Source: Desulfobacteraceae bacterium (GTDB lineage Bacteria > Desulfobacterota > Desulfobacteria > Desulfobacterales > Desulfosalsimonadaceae). Taken from it: 24,923 nucleotides of DNA. The position numbers were made by a program, and so were the translations under genes. The stretch spans positions 1 to 24,923 of the forward strand of contig JAGXHH010000206.1 in assembly GCA_024636355.1 (NCBI GenBank), read 5' to 3'. The notes beneath the pieces were generated by a model. That model was not told the DNA's origin, ran no database searches, and saw only the letters and a program-made list of their open reading frames with translations. Of the stretch, positions 1 through 7,056 are shown piece after piece. The stretch's first letter is position 1; each line of letters starts with the position of its first letter.

Positions 1-2
1 AT

Positions 3-1325
3 CAGGTCATGCAGCAGGGGGTGTATATCAGTGATATGTTCATGGGCTTCCGACAGGAGCCGCATTTCATTATTGCCGTAGCCCGTTCGGAGGGCAACGA
101 GAAATGGATACTGCGGGCCACAATCAATACGAACGTGTTCCGATCGCTTGTGGAAAATGTGCGCATCGGAGAAACCGGCGAGGTTTACCTCATCAGCAGG
201 GAAGGGTTGTTCCAGACAAACTCCCGTTTCGGCGGGGCGATCATGGAAAAAGCGCTTGTAAGCACGGAATCATTTGAAGAACCGGTCATGGTCACCGCCT
301 ACGACGGGGATGCACCGGATGCATTTTCCGGTCAGATTGTCGGTAAATCCTGGCTGTCGCAGCCCGATTGGCTCCTTGTCATCAAGCAGGACGCGGCCGA
401 AGCGTTTGCGGAAATGAATCACGCACGGACGGTAAACCTTATTTTTCTTCACATCAGCGCGTTGAGCATCCTGGTGGCGGCCGTATTTATTACGCGCTAC
501 ATGGTCGGGATTATCCGGAGGCGCGATACGCAGGCAGCCCAGCTAAACACCCAGCTCATGCAGGCCAGCAAGCTGGCTTCCATCGGTGAGCTGTCTGCCG
601 GCGTGGCCCACGAGATCAATAATCCGGTGGCCATCATCATGACCGAGCGGCAGCTGCTACTCGACCAGTTTAAAAAAACCGTAGTCGAGGATACGGAATT
701 TACGACGCAGTTTTTTGGATCCATGGATCAAATCGCAATACAGGCCCAGCGATGCAAGCGCATCACGCACAACCTGCTTCGATTTTCCAGGCGCACCCGC
801 TCGTTGATTGAACCGATCGATCTGAACGGTTTTATCTGCGAAGTGGTCGAGCTTATGGAACGGGAGGCAAAAACCAGCGGTATCAAATTTCTGGCGGAAC
901 TCGACCAGCGGCTTCCCGCCATTGAATCGGACCCGTCCCAACTGCAGCAGGTCTTTCTGAATCTGATCACCAATGCCATAGATGCCCACGAAGGCAAATC
1001 GTACGGTTCAATCCGAATCGCGACGAATTTCGATGAAACGGCCGGCGGGGTATTTATTACCATAGCGGATACCGGTTCGGGAATTGCAAAAAAGGATCTC
1101 GATCGTATTTTCGACCCCTTCTTTACGACAAAGCCGGTAGGCAAGGGGACCGGTCTCGGACTTTCGATATGTTACAGCATTATCAAAACGCTCGGGGGAA
1201 ATATCACGGTTCGCAGCGAACCCGGAGAGGGTACCGAATTCGTCATTTTTCTTCCGATGGAAATGCCGAAAATGGAGGCTGAAACAGGTCATGATAATCA
1301 ACCCAAAACAAATAAAGCAGCATAA
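3..1325 (+). CDS. Cache-domain sensor histidine kinase, 5' end outside the window
   Basis: The frame is open to the window edge, so the N-terminus (first membrane helix and the start of the sensor) is missing. Counting from the ATG at 9, residues 1-130 resemble the distal half of an extracytoplasmic dCache sensor, residues about 142-163 form a membrane helix, and the HisKA H-box AGVAHEINNP places the phosphoacceptor at His201. The HATPase shows the N-box NLITNAIDA (about 318-326), the G1 box ADTGSG (353-358) and the G2 box GKGTGLGLS (378-386), so the transmitter looks complete. It should autophosphorylate in response to a periplasmic ligand and pass phosphate to the receiver protein that starts 10 bases after its stop. 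The ligand is unknown; the downstream porin and binding-protein genes suggest an anion such as phosphate, which is inference. Confidence 0.93.
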   Translation, partial: QVMQQGVYISDMFMGFRQEPHFIIAVARSEGNEKWILRATINTNVFRSLVENVRIGETGEVYLISREGLFQTNSRFGGAIMEKALVSTESFEEPVMVTAYDGDAPDAFSGQIVGKSWLSQPDWLLVIKQDAAEAFAEMNHARTVNLIFLHISALSILVAAVFITRYMVGIIRRRDTQAAQLNTQLMQASKLASIGELSAGVAHEINNPVAIIMTERQLLLDQFKKTVVEDTEFTTQFFGSMDQIAIQAQRCKRITHNLLRFSRRTRSLIEPIDLNGFICEVVELMEREAKTSGIKFLAELDQRLPAIESDPSQLQQVFLNLITNAIDAHEGKSYGSIRIATNFDETAGGVFITIADTGSGIAKKDLDRIFDPFFTTKPVGKGTGLGLSICYSIIKTLGGNITVRSEPGEGTEFVIFLPMEMPKMEAETGHDNQPKTNKAA

Positions 1326-1335
1326 GGAGGCAAAC

Positions 1336-1800
1336 ATGAAAGGCAGTCGAATATTGCTGGTCGATGACGAGACCGTTTTCACGACCAATGTGTCGAAGCT
1401 TTTAACCAGCCGGGGCTATCGCGTCACGGCGGTAAACAGCGGGGACGCCGCTATTCAGGAACTGGAAAATGGTGATTTCGACGTGGTCGTGCTCGATCTG
1501 AAGATGCCGGGCATGGATGGGCTCACCACATTGAAGGAAATCAAGAAACTGGACCTGTTTACCCAGACACTGATCCTGACCGGGCATGGTTCCATTGATA
1601 CGGCGCTCGAAGCGGTCAAACTCGGGGCGTACGATTACCTTACCAAGCCGTGTGAGATCAATGAACTGGTCGAAAAAATCGAGGGCGCCTGGCAAAAAAA
1701 GGACCAGGGCGTAAAAGAAGAGCTTCAGGAGAATATCCAGAAGATGGTTGAATCACCTTCATCGGTTTTTGATCTGTATCCGAAGCACAAGAAGAAATGA
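1336..1800 (+). CDS. Stand-alone response regulator receiver protein
   Basis: The protein has 154 residues. The ATG at 1336 is chosen because AAGGAGG lies 5 bases upstream; a longer reading from 1291 would run through the kinase stop and the Shine-Dalgarno. The receiver fold is clear: acidic pair D10/D11, phosphoacceptor D54 in VVLDLKMPGMDG, T82 in LILTGHGS and K104 in YLTKP. After about residue 120 there is only a short charged tail (KKDQGVKEE...) and no DNA-binding or enzymatic output domain, so it probably acts by protein contact or phosphorelay, in the manner of CheY or Spo0F. It is almost certainly co-transcribed with the kinase and is its likely partner. Confidence 0.92.
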   Translation: MKGSRILLVDDETVFTTNVSKLLTSRGYRVTAVNSGDAAIQELENGDFDVVVLDLKMPGMDGLTTLKEIKKLDLFTQTLILTGHGSIDTALEAVKLGAYDYLTKPCEINELVEKIEGAWQKKDQGVKEELQENIQKMVESPSSVFDLYPKHKKK

Positions 1801-1879
1801 CCCGGCATACACAGAGCGGCATCGGTTGATAAGCGAATGGCTTGTCAGGTGAATACTATATCCCAAAAGGAGATCTCAT

Positions 1880-3073
1880 ATGAGGAACGTTTTGCTTCGA
1901 GGTTTACAACTGGCAATCGGGACGGCACTAACCGTCTGTCTTATCACGGTCGCGGTGCCCGATGCAGAGGCCGCAGGGGTCAGAACCATCGACGGCGACA
2001 AGTGGGTGGAAGTCGGGGGGCACATCCAGATGCAATACCATCGCGTCGACCCGGACCAAGGAGATGAAACGGATGAACTTTTATTCAGACGCTTGCGGCC
2101 GTATATCGAGGGGAGTTTTTACCCGGACTGGAGGGGCAGAATCCAGTTTGAATTCGACAAAGCCAAGGATGAAAACGAAATGTCCTTACTTGATGTGTAT
2201 GTGGCATACGAGGGATTCGAGCAGGTGACCCTCCTGGCCGGTAATGCCTTCACGCCGTTTTCAAGGGAACAGCTGACCTCCTCGAAGCGGCAGCAGCTGG
2301 TCGAACGCACTTTTGTGGGGGATCGCAATTACGGGGTGCCCGGCCGGAACCTCGGCCTGCATGCTTCCGGCGGCCTTGTGGAAAAAAAGATCGGATGGGC
2401 CGTTTCGGCTGTCCAGAGCAGCATCGATCCGGATACGGATGTTCTCGATTTCGATACGCAGATCAACACCAATTCCGATTTTAATGAAGGATGGCTGTTC
2501 GGCGGCCGTCTGGATTTCCATCCCCTGGGATATATGAGTTTCGCCCAGGGCGATTTTAAAAAAGAGCCCCGGGCGACCATCAGCCTGGCGGCATTTACCT
2601 GGAACAACGATGATGACAACAACACCTACACCGATCCGGCTACCGGCTTGACAAGCAACCCGGGTGACGACCAGCAGGATGTGGATGCCGTCACCGGATT
2701 CGAGGTGAGCGGCGCGATCCGCGGCTACGGTATATCCATCGATGCCGAGTACAACCGGTTCGACTCTGAACTGGCCGATGATACGCTCACCACAGGCCTT
2801 TACGAAGACGGTGAGACCACGCTGGAAACCTTGGCCATTGAAGGCGGTTACATGTTTCCGAACAACAGGTTCGAGCTGGTCGCCGGCTACCAGGTCCTGG
2901 ATGCGGACAATTATGATGAGCAGTGGACCCGCACTTCGGTGGGCGCCAACTATTTTTTCACCCGGAATTACGATGTCGAACTGCAGGTGACCTATCGCAT
3001 CGGTGAAAACCTCAACGGCGTCGACGGCAATGATGCAGACGAGATTTTCGTGCAGATGCAGTATATCTTCTAA
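1880..3073 (+). CDS. Phosphate-selective porin-like outer membrane protein (OprP/OprO family)
   Basis: The protein has 397 residues. A signal peptide (basic MRNVLLR start, hydrophobic core, probable cut after AEA near residue 31) is followed by alternating amphipathic segments typical of a beta-barrel. The chain ends in ...VQMQYIF, a terminal Phe preceded by alternating hydrophobic residues, the usual outer-membrane insertion signal. Segments such as RRLRPYIEGSFYPDWRGRIQFEFD and the late GANYFFTRNYDVELQVTYRI resemble the polyphosphate-selective porin family. AAAAGGAG lies about 7 bases before the ATG. It follows the response regulator after an 80-base gap, so it may be a target of that system. 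Anion or phosphate preference is inferred from family resemblance; a general porin is possible. Confidence 0.85.
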   Translation: MRNVLLRGLQLAIGTALTVCLITVAVPDAEAAGVRTIDGDKWVEVGGHIQMQYHRVDPDQGDETDELLFRRLRPYIEGSFYPDWRGRIQFEFDKAKDENEMSLLDVYVAYEGFEQVTLLAGNAFTPFSREQLTSSKRQQLVERTFVGDRNYGVPGRNLGLHASGGLVEKKIGWAVSAVQSSIDPDTDVLDFDTQINTNSDFNEGWLFGGRLDFHPLGYMSFAQGDFKKEPRATISLAAFTWNNDDDNNTYTDPATGLTSNPGDDQQDVDAVTGFEVSGAIRGYGISIDAEYNRFDSELADDTLTTGLYEDGETTLETLAIEGGYMFPNNRFELVAGYQVLDADNYDEQWTRTSVGANYFFTRNYDVELQVTYRIGENLNGVDGNDADEIFVQMQYIF

Positions 3074-3090
3074 ATCATTCACCACCTTCT

Positions 3091-3148
3091 CTTTCATGGC
3101 GTCGACCCTTAGGGGCCGGCGCCATGAAAGACCTTTCGTGAAAGGAGG
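3091..3148 (+). promoter_or_regulatory. Long hairpin and competing stems before the STAS-like gene
   Basis: CTTTCATGGCG (3091-3101) pairs perfectly with CGCCATGAAAG (3120-3130). Three further G-C pairs, CCC (3106-3108) with GGG (3113-3115), close a TTAG loop. Just after it, CCTTTC (3132-3137) can pair with GAAAGG (3140-3145), which is part of the Shine-Dalgarno AAAGGAGG of the next gene. CTTTC and GAAAG thus alternate four times (3091, 3126, 3133, 3140), so mutually exclusive pairings are possible. No T-run follows the large hairpin, so it is not a classical intrinsic terminator; an attenuator or mRNA-processing stem is more likely. Confidence 0.5.
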
Positions 3149-3152
3149 TCTT

Positions 3153-3434
3153 GTGGCAAAAAATTTTCAAATCCGGCAGCACCGGAACAGCGACAACCTC
3201 CATCTGAAACTCTTCGGCGTTTTCGACGCTACATCGGCTTTGGAACTGATCCACACAATCGAAGCAAATGCCGGCGATTCCGGTAAAGTGTTTGTACATA
3301 CCTGCTCCCTTTCCGATATCAAGCCGTTTGGCCAGTGCCTTTTCCGGAAACGGATGGCCGGGAAAATCGGAAAGAATCTCGTGATTACGGGGCGGTTCAG
3401 TGAACAGATGGGCCCTTTGGAAAAGATGCGGTAG
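3153..3434 (+). CDS. Small STAS-like protein
   Basis: The protein has 93 residues. The GTG at 3153 is chosen because AAAGGAGG (3141-3148) lies 4 bases upstream; earlier starts in this frame overlap the end of the porin gene and the hairpin. The pattern LHLKLFGVFDATSALELIH, then a beta strand KVFVHTCSLSDIKPFG and a following helix, matches the beta-alpha-beta order of STAS/anti-sigma-antagonist domains (strand, D at the turn, helix, strand). There is no obvious phosphorylatable Ser at the usual position (SLSDIKPFG), so classical partner switching is uncertain. No sigma or anti-sigma gene is adjacent. It may act with the upstream kinase system; the function is not known. Confidence 0.65.
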   Translation: MAKNFQIRQHRNSDNLHLKLFGVFDATSALELIHTIEANAGDSGKVFVHTCSLSDIKPFGQCLFRKRMAGKIGKNLVITGRFSEQMGPLEKMR

Positions 3435-3470
3435 GAAAGGTAGCGCCATCCGGAAATGTTTTACTAGGAG

Positions 3471-3926
3471 GTGCCGTTGGTAAAATCAGATCGGGTTCGG
3501 CACTTTTTATTTAAAATTCTCTTGTCCGACAGACAAGTTCGCGACATTGAGATCTATAGCGGTTCCATCTCCATCGGGGGGCGCGAGTTAGGGTATTCAA
3601 TTGTTTACGACATTACAGAGCGCAAGCAGGTCGACAAGGCGCTGCAGGTGCTAAATGAACAGTTGGAGCAGGCGGTTTCCGACCGCACCCGTTGGGTCGA
3701 GTCCCGGGCAGAACAACTTCGGCCCCTGGCAGCGGAGCTGATCCGGATTACGGAGCGGGCACGGCAGCGAGCAGCTCCGTTGCTGCGTGAAGATCTGCAG
3801 CAGCTCATGGACAGCGCCAGGGTGTGCTTGCAGACCGGCTTTCGATTCATCTCTATTCAGTGTTTCCGGAAAGCAAAAAATCTTTACATGTTGGAAAAAA
3901 AATCGCCGTCCTTTTCTTCTGTTTGA
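3471..3926 (+). pseudogene. Remnant of a PAS/HisKA_3 sensor kinase
   Basis: The reading frame (GTG 3471 or, better placed after AGGAGG, TTG 3477) starts inside the end of a PAS domain (RDIEIYSGSISIGGRELGYS) and the PAC signature YDITERK. A coiled coil (NEQLEQAVSDR) follows. The segment LRPLAAELIRITERARQRAA then LLREDLQQLMDSARV aligns by eye with the HisKA_3 dimerisation helix, usually ...AxxLHEDLQQLL.... The phosphoacceptor His is an Arg here, and no HATPase domain follows; after residue about 115 the sequence stops resembling a kinase. Both ends are therefore missing and the catalytic His is lost. It could still make a small protein, since the ribosome binding site is good, but decay is the simplest reading. 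Confidence 0.6.
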
Positions 3927-3972
3927 ATCGCCCCATGCTGCCAGATTCCCTTTAAGACAGTGCCTGTCCGAA

Positions 3973-3988
3973 TGGCATGTAAATTGCT
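3973..3988 (+). promoter_or_regulatory. Sigma-54 (-24/-12) promoter for the PstS-like gene
   Basis: TGGCATG-TAAA-TTGCT fits the sigma-54 consensus TGGCACG-N4-TTGCW with a single difference. The invariant GG (3974-3975) and GC (3986-3987) are separated by exactly 10 bases. Transcription should start near 3999, giving a leader of about 85 bases before the ATG at 4086. Sigma-54 promoters need an enhancer-binding activator; which one acts here is not visible, and the 18-bp palindrome found near the activator at 18456-20768 was not seen upstream of this site. Confidence 0.75.
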
Positions 3989-4085
3989 ATTCAGTAATGT
4001 AAAATAATCTTTCTGCAGGTGGTTTTCTTAAACCGGGCGCGGGGCCCGATAAAAAAATGCAAATAAGGGAACAGGAGGAAATGCC

Positions 4086-4892
4086 ATGAAAGCAATAAGA
4101 ACAATCCTTATCGTTATGATCGGTTTTGTCGCACTGACCTTTACGGCAGGCCCGGCGTTTTCGGCTGCGGCAAAACCGCTGGAATTCGCCTGTTCGCCGC
4201 AGATTTACGAAGCCTTTGGTCCGGAATTGATCTCCTCCTTTACTGAAAAGACCGGTATCCCGGTAAATCTGGTCGTGGAAGCCTCGCCGCAAGCCATAAA
4301 GAGTGTGGAGAATGAATTTGCGGACCTGGCGGCTTCGACGGCCCGTCTTTACTCCCAGCACCAGCGGTATGGCTATTTTGAAAAGGTTTTCGCCAAAGAC
4401 CCGATGGTTGTGTTTACCAATAAAAATAACAAGACGAAATCCTTGTCCAAAACCGAGATCCAGAAAATCTTCAGCGGAGAAGTCAATAACTGGAAAGAGG
4501 TAGGAGGGGGCGACAATGTCATCGTGACAATCGTTCCTGACAAGAACGCCGGCGCCTATCAGAATTTCAAATCTTTGTTCATGGAGGGACGGCAAATACA
4601 ATACGATTTCATGTCGCAGAAATCGACCATGGTAGAAGAAGCCGCGAAGCGGTTCCCGTACGTCATTTCCTTTATCACCCGGGCAGCGGTAGCCAACGAG
4701 CCGGAACTTAAAATGCTGCGCGTGGACGATGTTTCCCCGGACGATTCCAAATACCCCTATTACCTCACATTTTCATTCGTGAGCAAGGGAAACCCGGCCG
4801 GTGCGGCAGCCGAATTCATCAATTACGTCACTAAGGGCGAGGGAAAGGAGATGCTGCAGAAAAAAAAGATCATCATGCTGACCGATGACTGA
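4086..4892 (+). CDS. Secreted PstS-like substrate-binding protein
   Basis: The protein has 268 residues. A signal peptide (MKAIRTILIVMIGFVAL..., cut near AFSA, residue about 27) is followed by a PBP-like fold of the PstS_1 type: EFACSPQIYEAFGPELISSFTEKTG, then the segment KTKSLSKTEIQKIFSGEVNNWKEVGG, which is typical of phosphate/tungstate-type binding proteins, and a C-terminal YVTKGEGKEML. AGGAGGA precedes the ATG. The gene stands alone behind its own sigma-54 promoter, and no ABC permease or ATPase gene follows. It may feed a transporter encoded elsewhere or serve as a ligand-presenting protein for the Cache kinase. The exact ligand cannot be told; it is shorter than canonical PstS. Confidence 0.85.
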   Translation: MKAIRTILIVMIGFVALTFTAGPAFSAAAKPLEFACSPQIYEAFGPELISSFTEKTGIPVNLVVEASPQAIKSVENEFADLAASTARLYSQHQRYGYFEKVFAKDPMVVFTNKNNKTKSLSKTEIQKIFSGEVNNWKEVGGGDNVIVTIVPDKNAGAYQNFKSLFMEGRQIQYDFMSQKSTMVEEAAKRFPYVISFITRAAVANEPELKMLRVDDVSPDDSKYPYYLTFSFVSKGNPAGAAAEFINYVTKGEGKEMLQKKKIIMLTDD

Positions 4893-4946
4893 TCTGTAGC
4901 CGTCTATCCACTCTGCGCAAAAAAACAGAGACGAAAGGCACAAATC

Positions 4947-5000
4947 GGGCGGACACTCAATTACAGGATCGCTTGCAGTGGCGGAACGGCGTGTCCGCCC
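4947..5000 (+). terminator. Probable terminator after the binding-protein gene
   Basis: GGGCGGACAC (4947-4956) pairs perfectly with GTGTCCGCCC (4991-5000), and TTTCTGTTTG follows. The 34-base loop is long for an intrinsic terminator, but position (54 bases after the stop) and the T-rich tail fit. Confidence 0.6.
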
Positions 5001-5200
5001 TTTCTGTTTGCAAATCACTGTCGTTAACTCAGGTCATTAAAATCTCAGTTTCTGAATTTTCCTGATATCCACATTCTTTTAATTTGCCCGAACGATTTTC
5101 CCCGCCCTGCACCCGCCCTTACCCCAGTGCACCAGGCGACCGGTATTCCCATCATTCCTGAGCGCAAAATCGGATCTTCCTTGTCCTGCGCCAATGTAAA
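5001..5200. other. Gap with no recognised gene
   Basis: This stretch runs from the terminator to the NYN remnant. It is mixed in composition, with a C-rich patch at about 5100-5150, and contains no convincing ORF or ribosome binding site. The NYN-like coding similarity begins abruptly near 5204, so the left breakpoint of that remnant probably lies here. Confidence 0.4.
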
Positions 5201-5664
5201 CAAATTGAAAATATTGATGTAATGTGTTTTGTTTTTTCAGACTGTGATTTTACACCGATGGTCACACGCGCCCTTGCTGAAGGTAAGGTTGTACTGGGTT
5301 TTGGCGAGCGCAAAACCCCCGAACCCTTTGTTAATGCTTGTTCTAATTTTTATTTTTAGATCAAGACACAAAACAAAATGGACCAGAACAAACACAATCA
5401 AAAAATATTAAATCTGATACAAAACTAATAAGCCTTCTTCGACAAGCAATTGATTCAACAGAAGAGGAAAATGGATGGGCTTCTCTGGGTGGTGTGGGTT
5501 CACATATATCAAACAAAACCTCTTTTGATACAAGAAACTATGGTTATAGAAATTTAAGCAGTCTCATCAAAGCAATTGACTTATTTGAACTAAAAAGGGG
5601 GCCAGGGAATTCATACCTGGTTAGAGACAAACGAAAGAAAAATATCAACTTAACAAAAGATTGA
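5201..5664 (+). pseudogene. 3' remnant of a NYN / OST-HTH (LOTUS) domain protein
   Basis: One frame (from about 5204) reads IDVMCFVFSDCDFTPMVTR, then GFGERKTPEPFVNAC, which is the end of a NYN (LabA/DUF88, PIN-like ribonuclease) domain including the SDxDF acidic motif. It stops at TAG 5357-5359 in a T5-A-T5 tract. The -1 frame continues at once (LDQDTKQNGPEQ..., then SLLRQAIDSTEEENGWASL and NYGYRNLSSLIKAIDLFELK) to TGA 5662-5664, a good OST-HTH/LOTUS domain. One extra T would restore a single frame. The N-terminal NYN half is missing altogether, so the gene is broken even if the frameshift were an error. Base composition is more AT-rich than the genes to the left, suggesting foreign origin. 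Confidence 0.72.
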
Positions 5665-5687
5665 ACTGATGTTAGCTGTCACGAAGT

Positions 5688-5710
5688 GTTGCTTAAATCA
5701 CAAATCAAGG
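5688..5710 (+). repeat. 23-base direct repeat, copy 1
   Basis: It begins GTTGCTTAAATCACA and matches 10581-10603 at 21 of 23 positions in the same orientation. The two copies lie about 4.9 kb apart and bracket the IS and the SGNH/chaperone/DUF1573 cluster. This could be an old recombination or attachment site, or a shared fragment of a dispersed element. Confidence 0.5.
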
Positions 5711-5727
5711 TTTGATAACCATATAAA

Positions 5728-5921
5728 GGGGTTGGGGGTAACTTTCGGCTGATCTTGAAGGACGCTGTCCCCCAAACCCCCTGGGATTTATCGCTTTGGG
5801 ACGGCCGGATGGATTGAAAAGGAGAGGCCACCAATTGCAGTGGCAGCCTCTCCCATCCGTATCGTCACCTGCGCCGGCGCTCGGGTTGCTTCCCAGCATT
5901 GCCCTATCCTCCGAGCAGGTA
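5728..5921 (+). ncRNA. Candidate bridge RNA / seekRNA region of the IS
   Basis: Three consecutive stems lie upstream of the transposase. Stem 1: GGGGTTGGGGG (5728-5738) with CCCCC-A-AACCCC (5769-5780). Stem 2: CGGATGG (5806-5812) with CCATCCG (5853-5859), enclosing GAGAGGCCAC (5822-5831) with GTGGC...CTCTC (5840-5852) and the loop caattgca. Stem 3: ACCTG/CTCGG (about 5867-5885) with CCGAG/CAGGT (about 5912-5921). IS110 elements usually carry the non-coding region that makes the guide RNA upstream of the recombinase gene, and two internal loops are the known architecture. The 11-base word shared with the right flank could be the donor-recognition part. The RNA boundaries are not determined. 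Confidence 0.45.
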
Positions 5922-5964
5922 TAGTAAAAGTAATCTGAAAAATCCTATCCAGGCAAGGAAAAAA

Positions 5965-6038
5965 TGACACCTCCCTAACTATGGCAAAAATGCTATAGTA
6001 CCAATAAAACTAAACTTATTTGGATTTAGGAGGTGTCA
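5965..6038 (+). promoter_or_regulatory. Inverted repeat masking the transposase ribosome binding site
   Basis: TGACACCTCC (5965-5974) is the exact reverse complement of GGAGGTGTCA (6029-6038), and pairing continues with TAA/TTA after a one-base bulge. The right arm contains the Shine-Dalgarno GGAGG two bases before the ATG at 6040. A transcript beginning upstream of 5965 would fold and hide the start site. A TATAGT box (5994-5999) inside the loop could drive a shorter transcript lacking the left arm. This is a known way for IS elements to prevent expression from outside promoters. Confidence 0.55.
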
Positions 6039-6039
6039 A

Positions 6040-7056
6040 ATGCAACTGTACGCTGGAATTGATCTACATTCAAGCAACAATTATCTTGGCATCATCAATA
6101 CTGACAATAAACGTATATTTGGAAAACGCTTGCCCAATTGTATTGAGACGGTTCGTTTGGCCCTTGAACCATTTCGCCAAAAGCTCGCAGGTATTGCGGT
6201 GGAATCAACTTATAACTGGTACTGGCTTGTCGATGGCCTTCAAAGCGATGGCTATAAAATGCACCTGGCCAATCCATCAGCCATCCAACAGTATGAAGGG
6301 TTAAAGCATACCGATGACAAATGGGATTCTTTCTGGCTGGCGCACATGCTCAATCTGGGTATTTTGCCGCAAGGATACATCTATCCCCGGGAAAGACGGC
6401 CAATACGAGATCTGATGCGCAGAAGGTTGACGTTCGTAAACCAACGCACGTCACATATCCTCAGCCTGCAAAGTATGTTCACCAGACACCTGGCGCTCCA
6501 ATTGAACGCTAATGAAATAAAGAAGCTAAAACCAAATGACATAGACAAGCTGTTAAATGATCCTTTTTCCGCATTGGCGGCAAAAAACAATGTCTGCACC
6601 ATTGCGTTTCTGGGAACTAAAATAAAACAGATGGAAAAAGCAATCCTTGAAACGACGAAGCTCGATAAGCAATTTGAAGTCATCACCAGCATTCCTGGGG
6701 TCGGCAAGGTACTTGGATTGACAGTCATGCTTGAAGGTGATGATTTCAGTCGTTTTCCCGGACCCGGCAATTACGCGTCATATTGCCGCTGTGTCAAAAG
6801 CGAAAAGATTTCCAACAAAAAGAAAAAAGGACAGGGCAACCGTAAAAACGGCAACAAGTATCTGGCCTGGGCATATGTGGAAGCAGCGCACATGATCATT
6901 CGGTTTTGTCCGGAAGCAAACCGGTTCTATCAACGTAAAAAGGCTAAAACCAATGGGGCTGTGGCAACAAAGGCGTTAGCCAACAAATTGGCGAGGGCAA
7001 CTTTTTGCATGATGAGGGACCAGACGGAATTTGACGTGGAAAAAATATTCCAGTGA
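6040..7056 (+). CDS. IS110-family transposase (DEDD recombinase)
   Basis: The protein has 338 residues, the usual length for the family. The N-terminal RuvC-like DEDD domain is visible: D8 in YAGIDLHS, E55 in AVEST, and D93/D96 in TDDKWDS. The C-terminal Transposase_20 part starts at about residue 220 with ITSIPGVGKVLG, continues through GNYASYCRCV and KISNKKKKGQGN, and includes NGNKYLAWAYVEAA. GGAGGTG lies just before the ATG. The frame is intact and no catalytic position is obviously lost, so it may be active. Enzymes of this family excise the element as a circle and insert it at sites chosen by an element-encoded RNA. Confidence 0.95.
   Translation: MQLYAGIDLHSSNNYLGIINTDNKRIFGKRLPNCIETVRLALEPFRQKLAGIAVESTYNWYWLVDGLQSDGYKMHLANPSAIQQYEGLKHTDDKWDSFWLAHMLNLGILPQGYIYPRERRPIRDLMRRRLTFVNQRTSHILSLQSMFTRHLALQLNANEIKKLKPNDIDKLLNDPFSALAAKNNVCTIAFLGTKIKQMEKAILETTKLDKQFEVITSIPGVGKVLGLTVMLEGDDFSRFPGPGNYASYCRCVKSEKISNKKKKGQGNRKNGNKYLAWAYVEAAHMIIRFCPEANRFYQRKKAKTNGAVATKALANKLARATFCMMRDQTEFDVEKIFQ

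Noticed and set aside
2261..3097. 278-codon open frame on the minus strand opposite the porin
   Set aside because: It is a shadow: the plus-strand porin has a signal peptide, C-terminal Phe and a ribosome binding site, while the antisense frame has none of these and no domain.
5353..5359. Programmed -1 frameshift at the T tract of the NYN/OST-HTH remnant
   Set aside because: The zero-frame codons TTT TAG do not form a classical X-XXY-YYZ slippery site, and the gene also lacks its 5' part, so simple decay is more likely.
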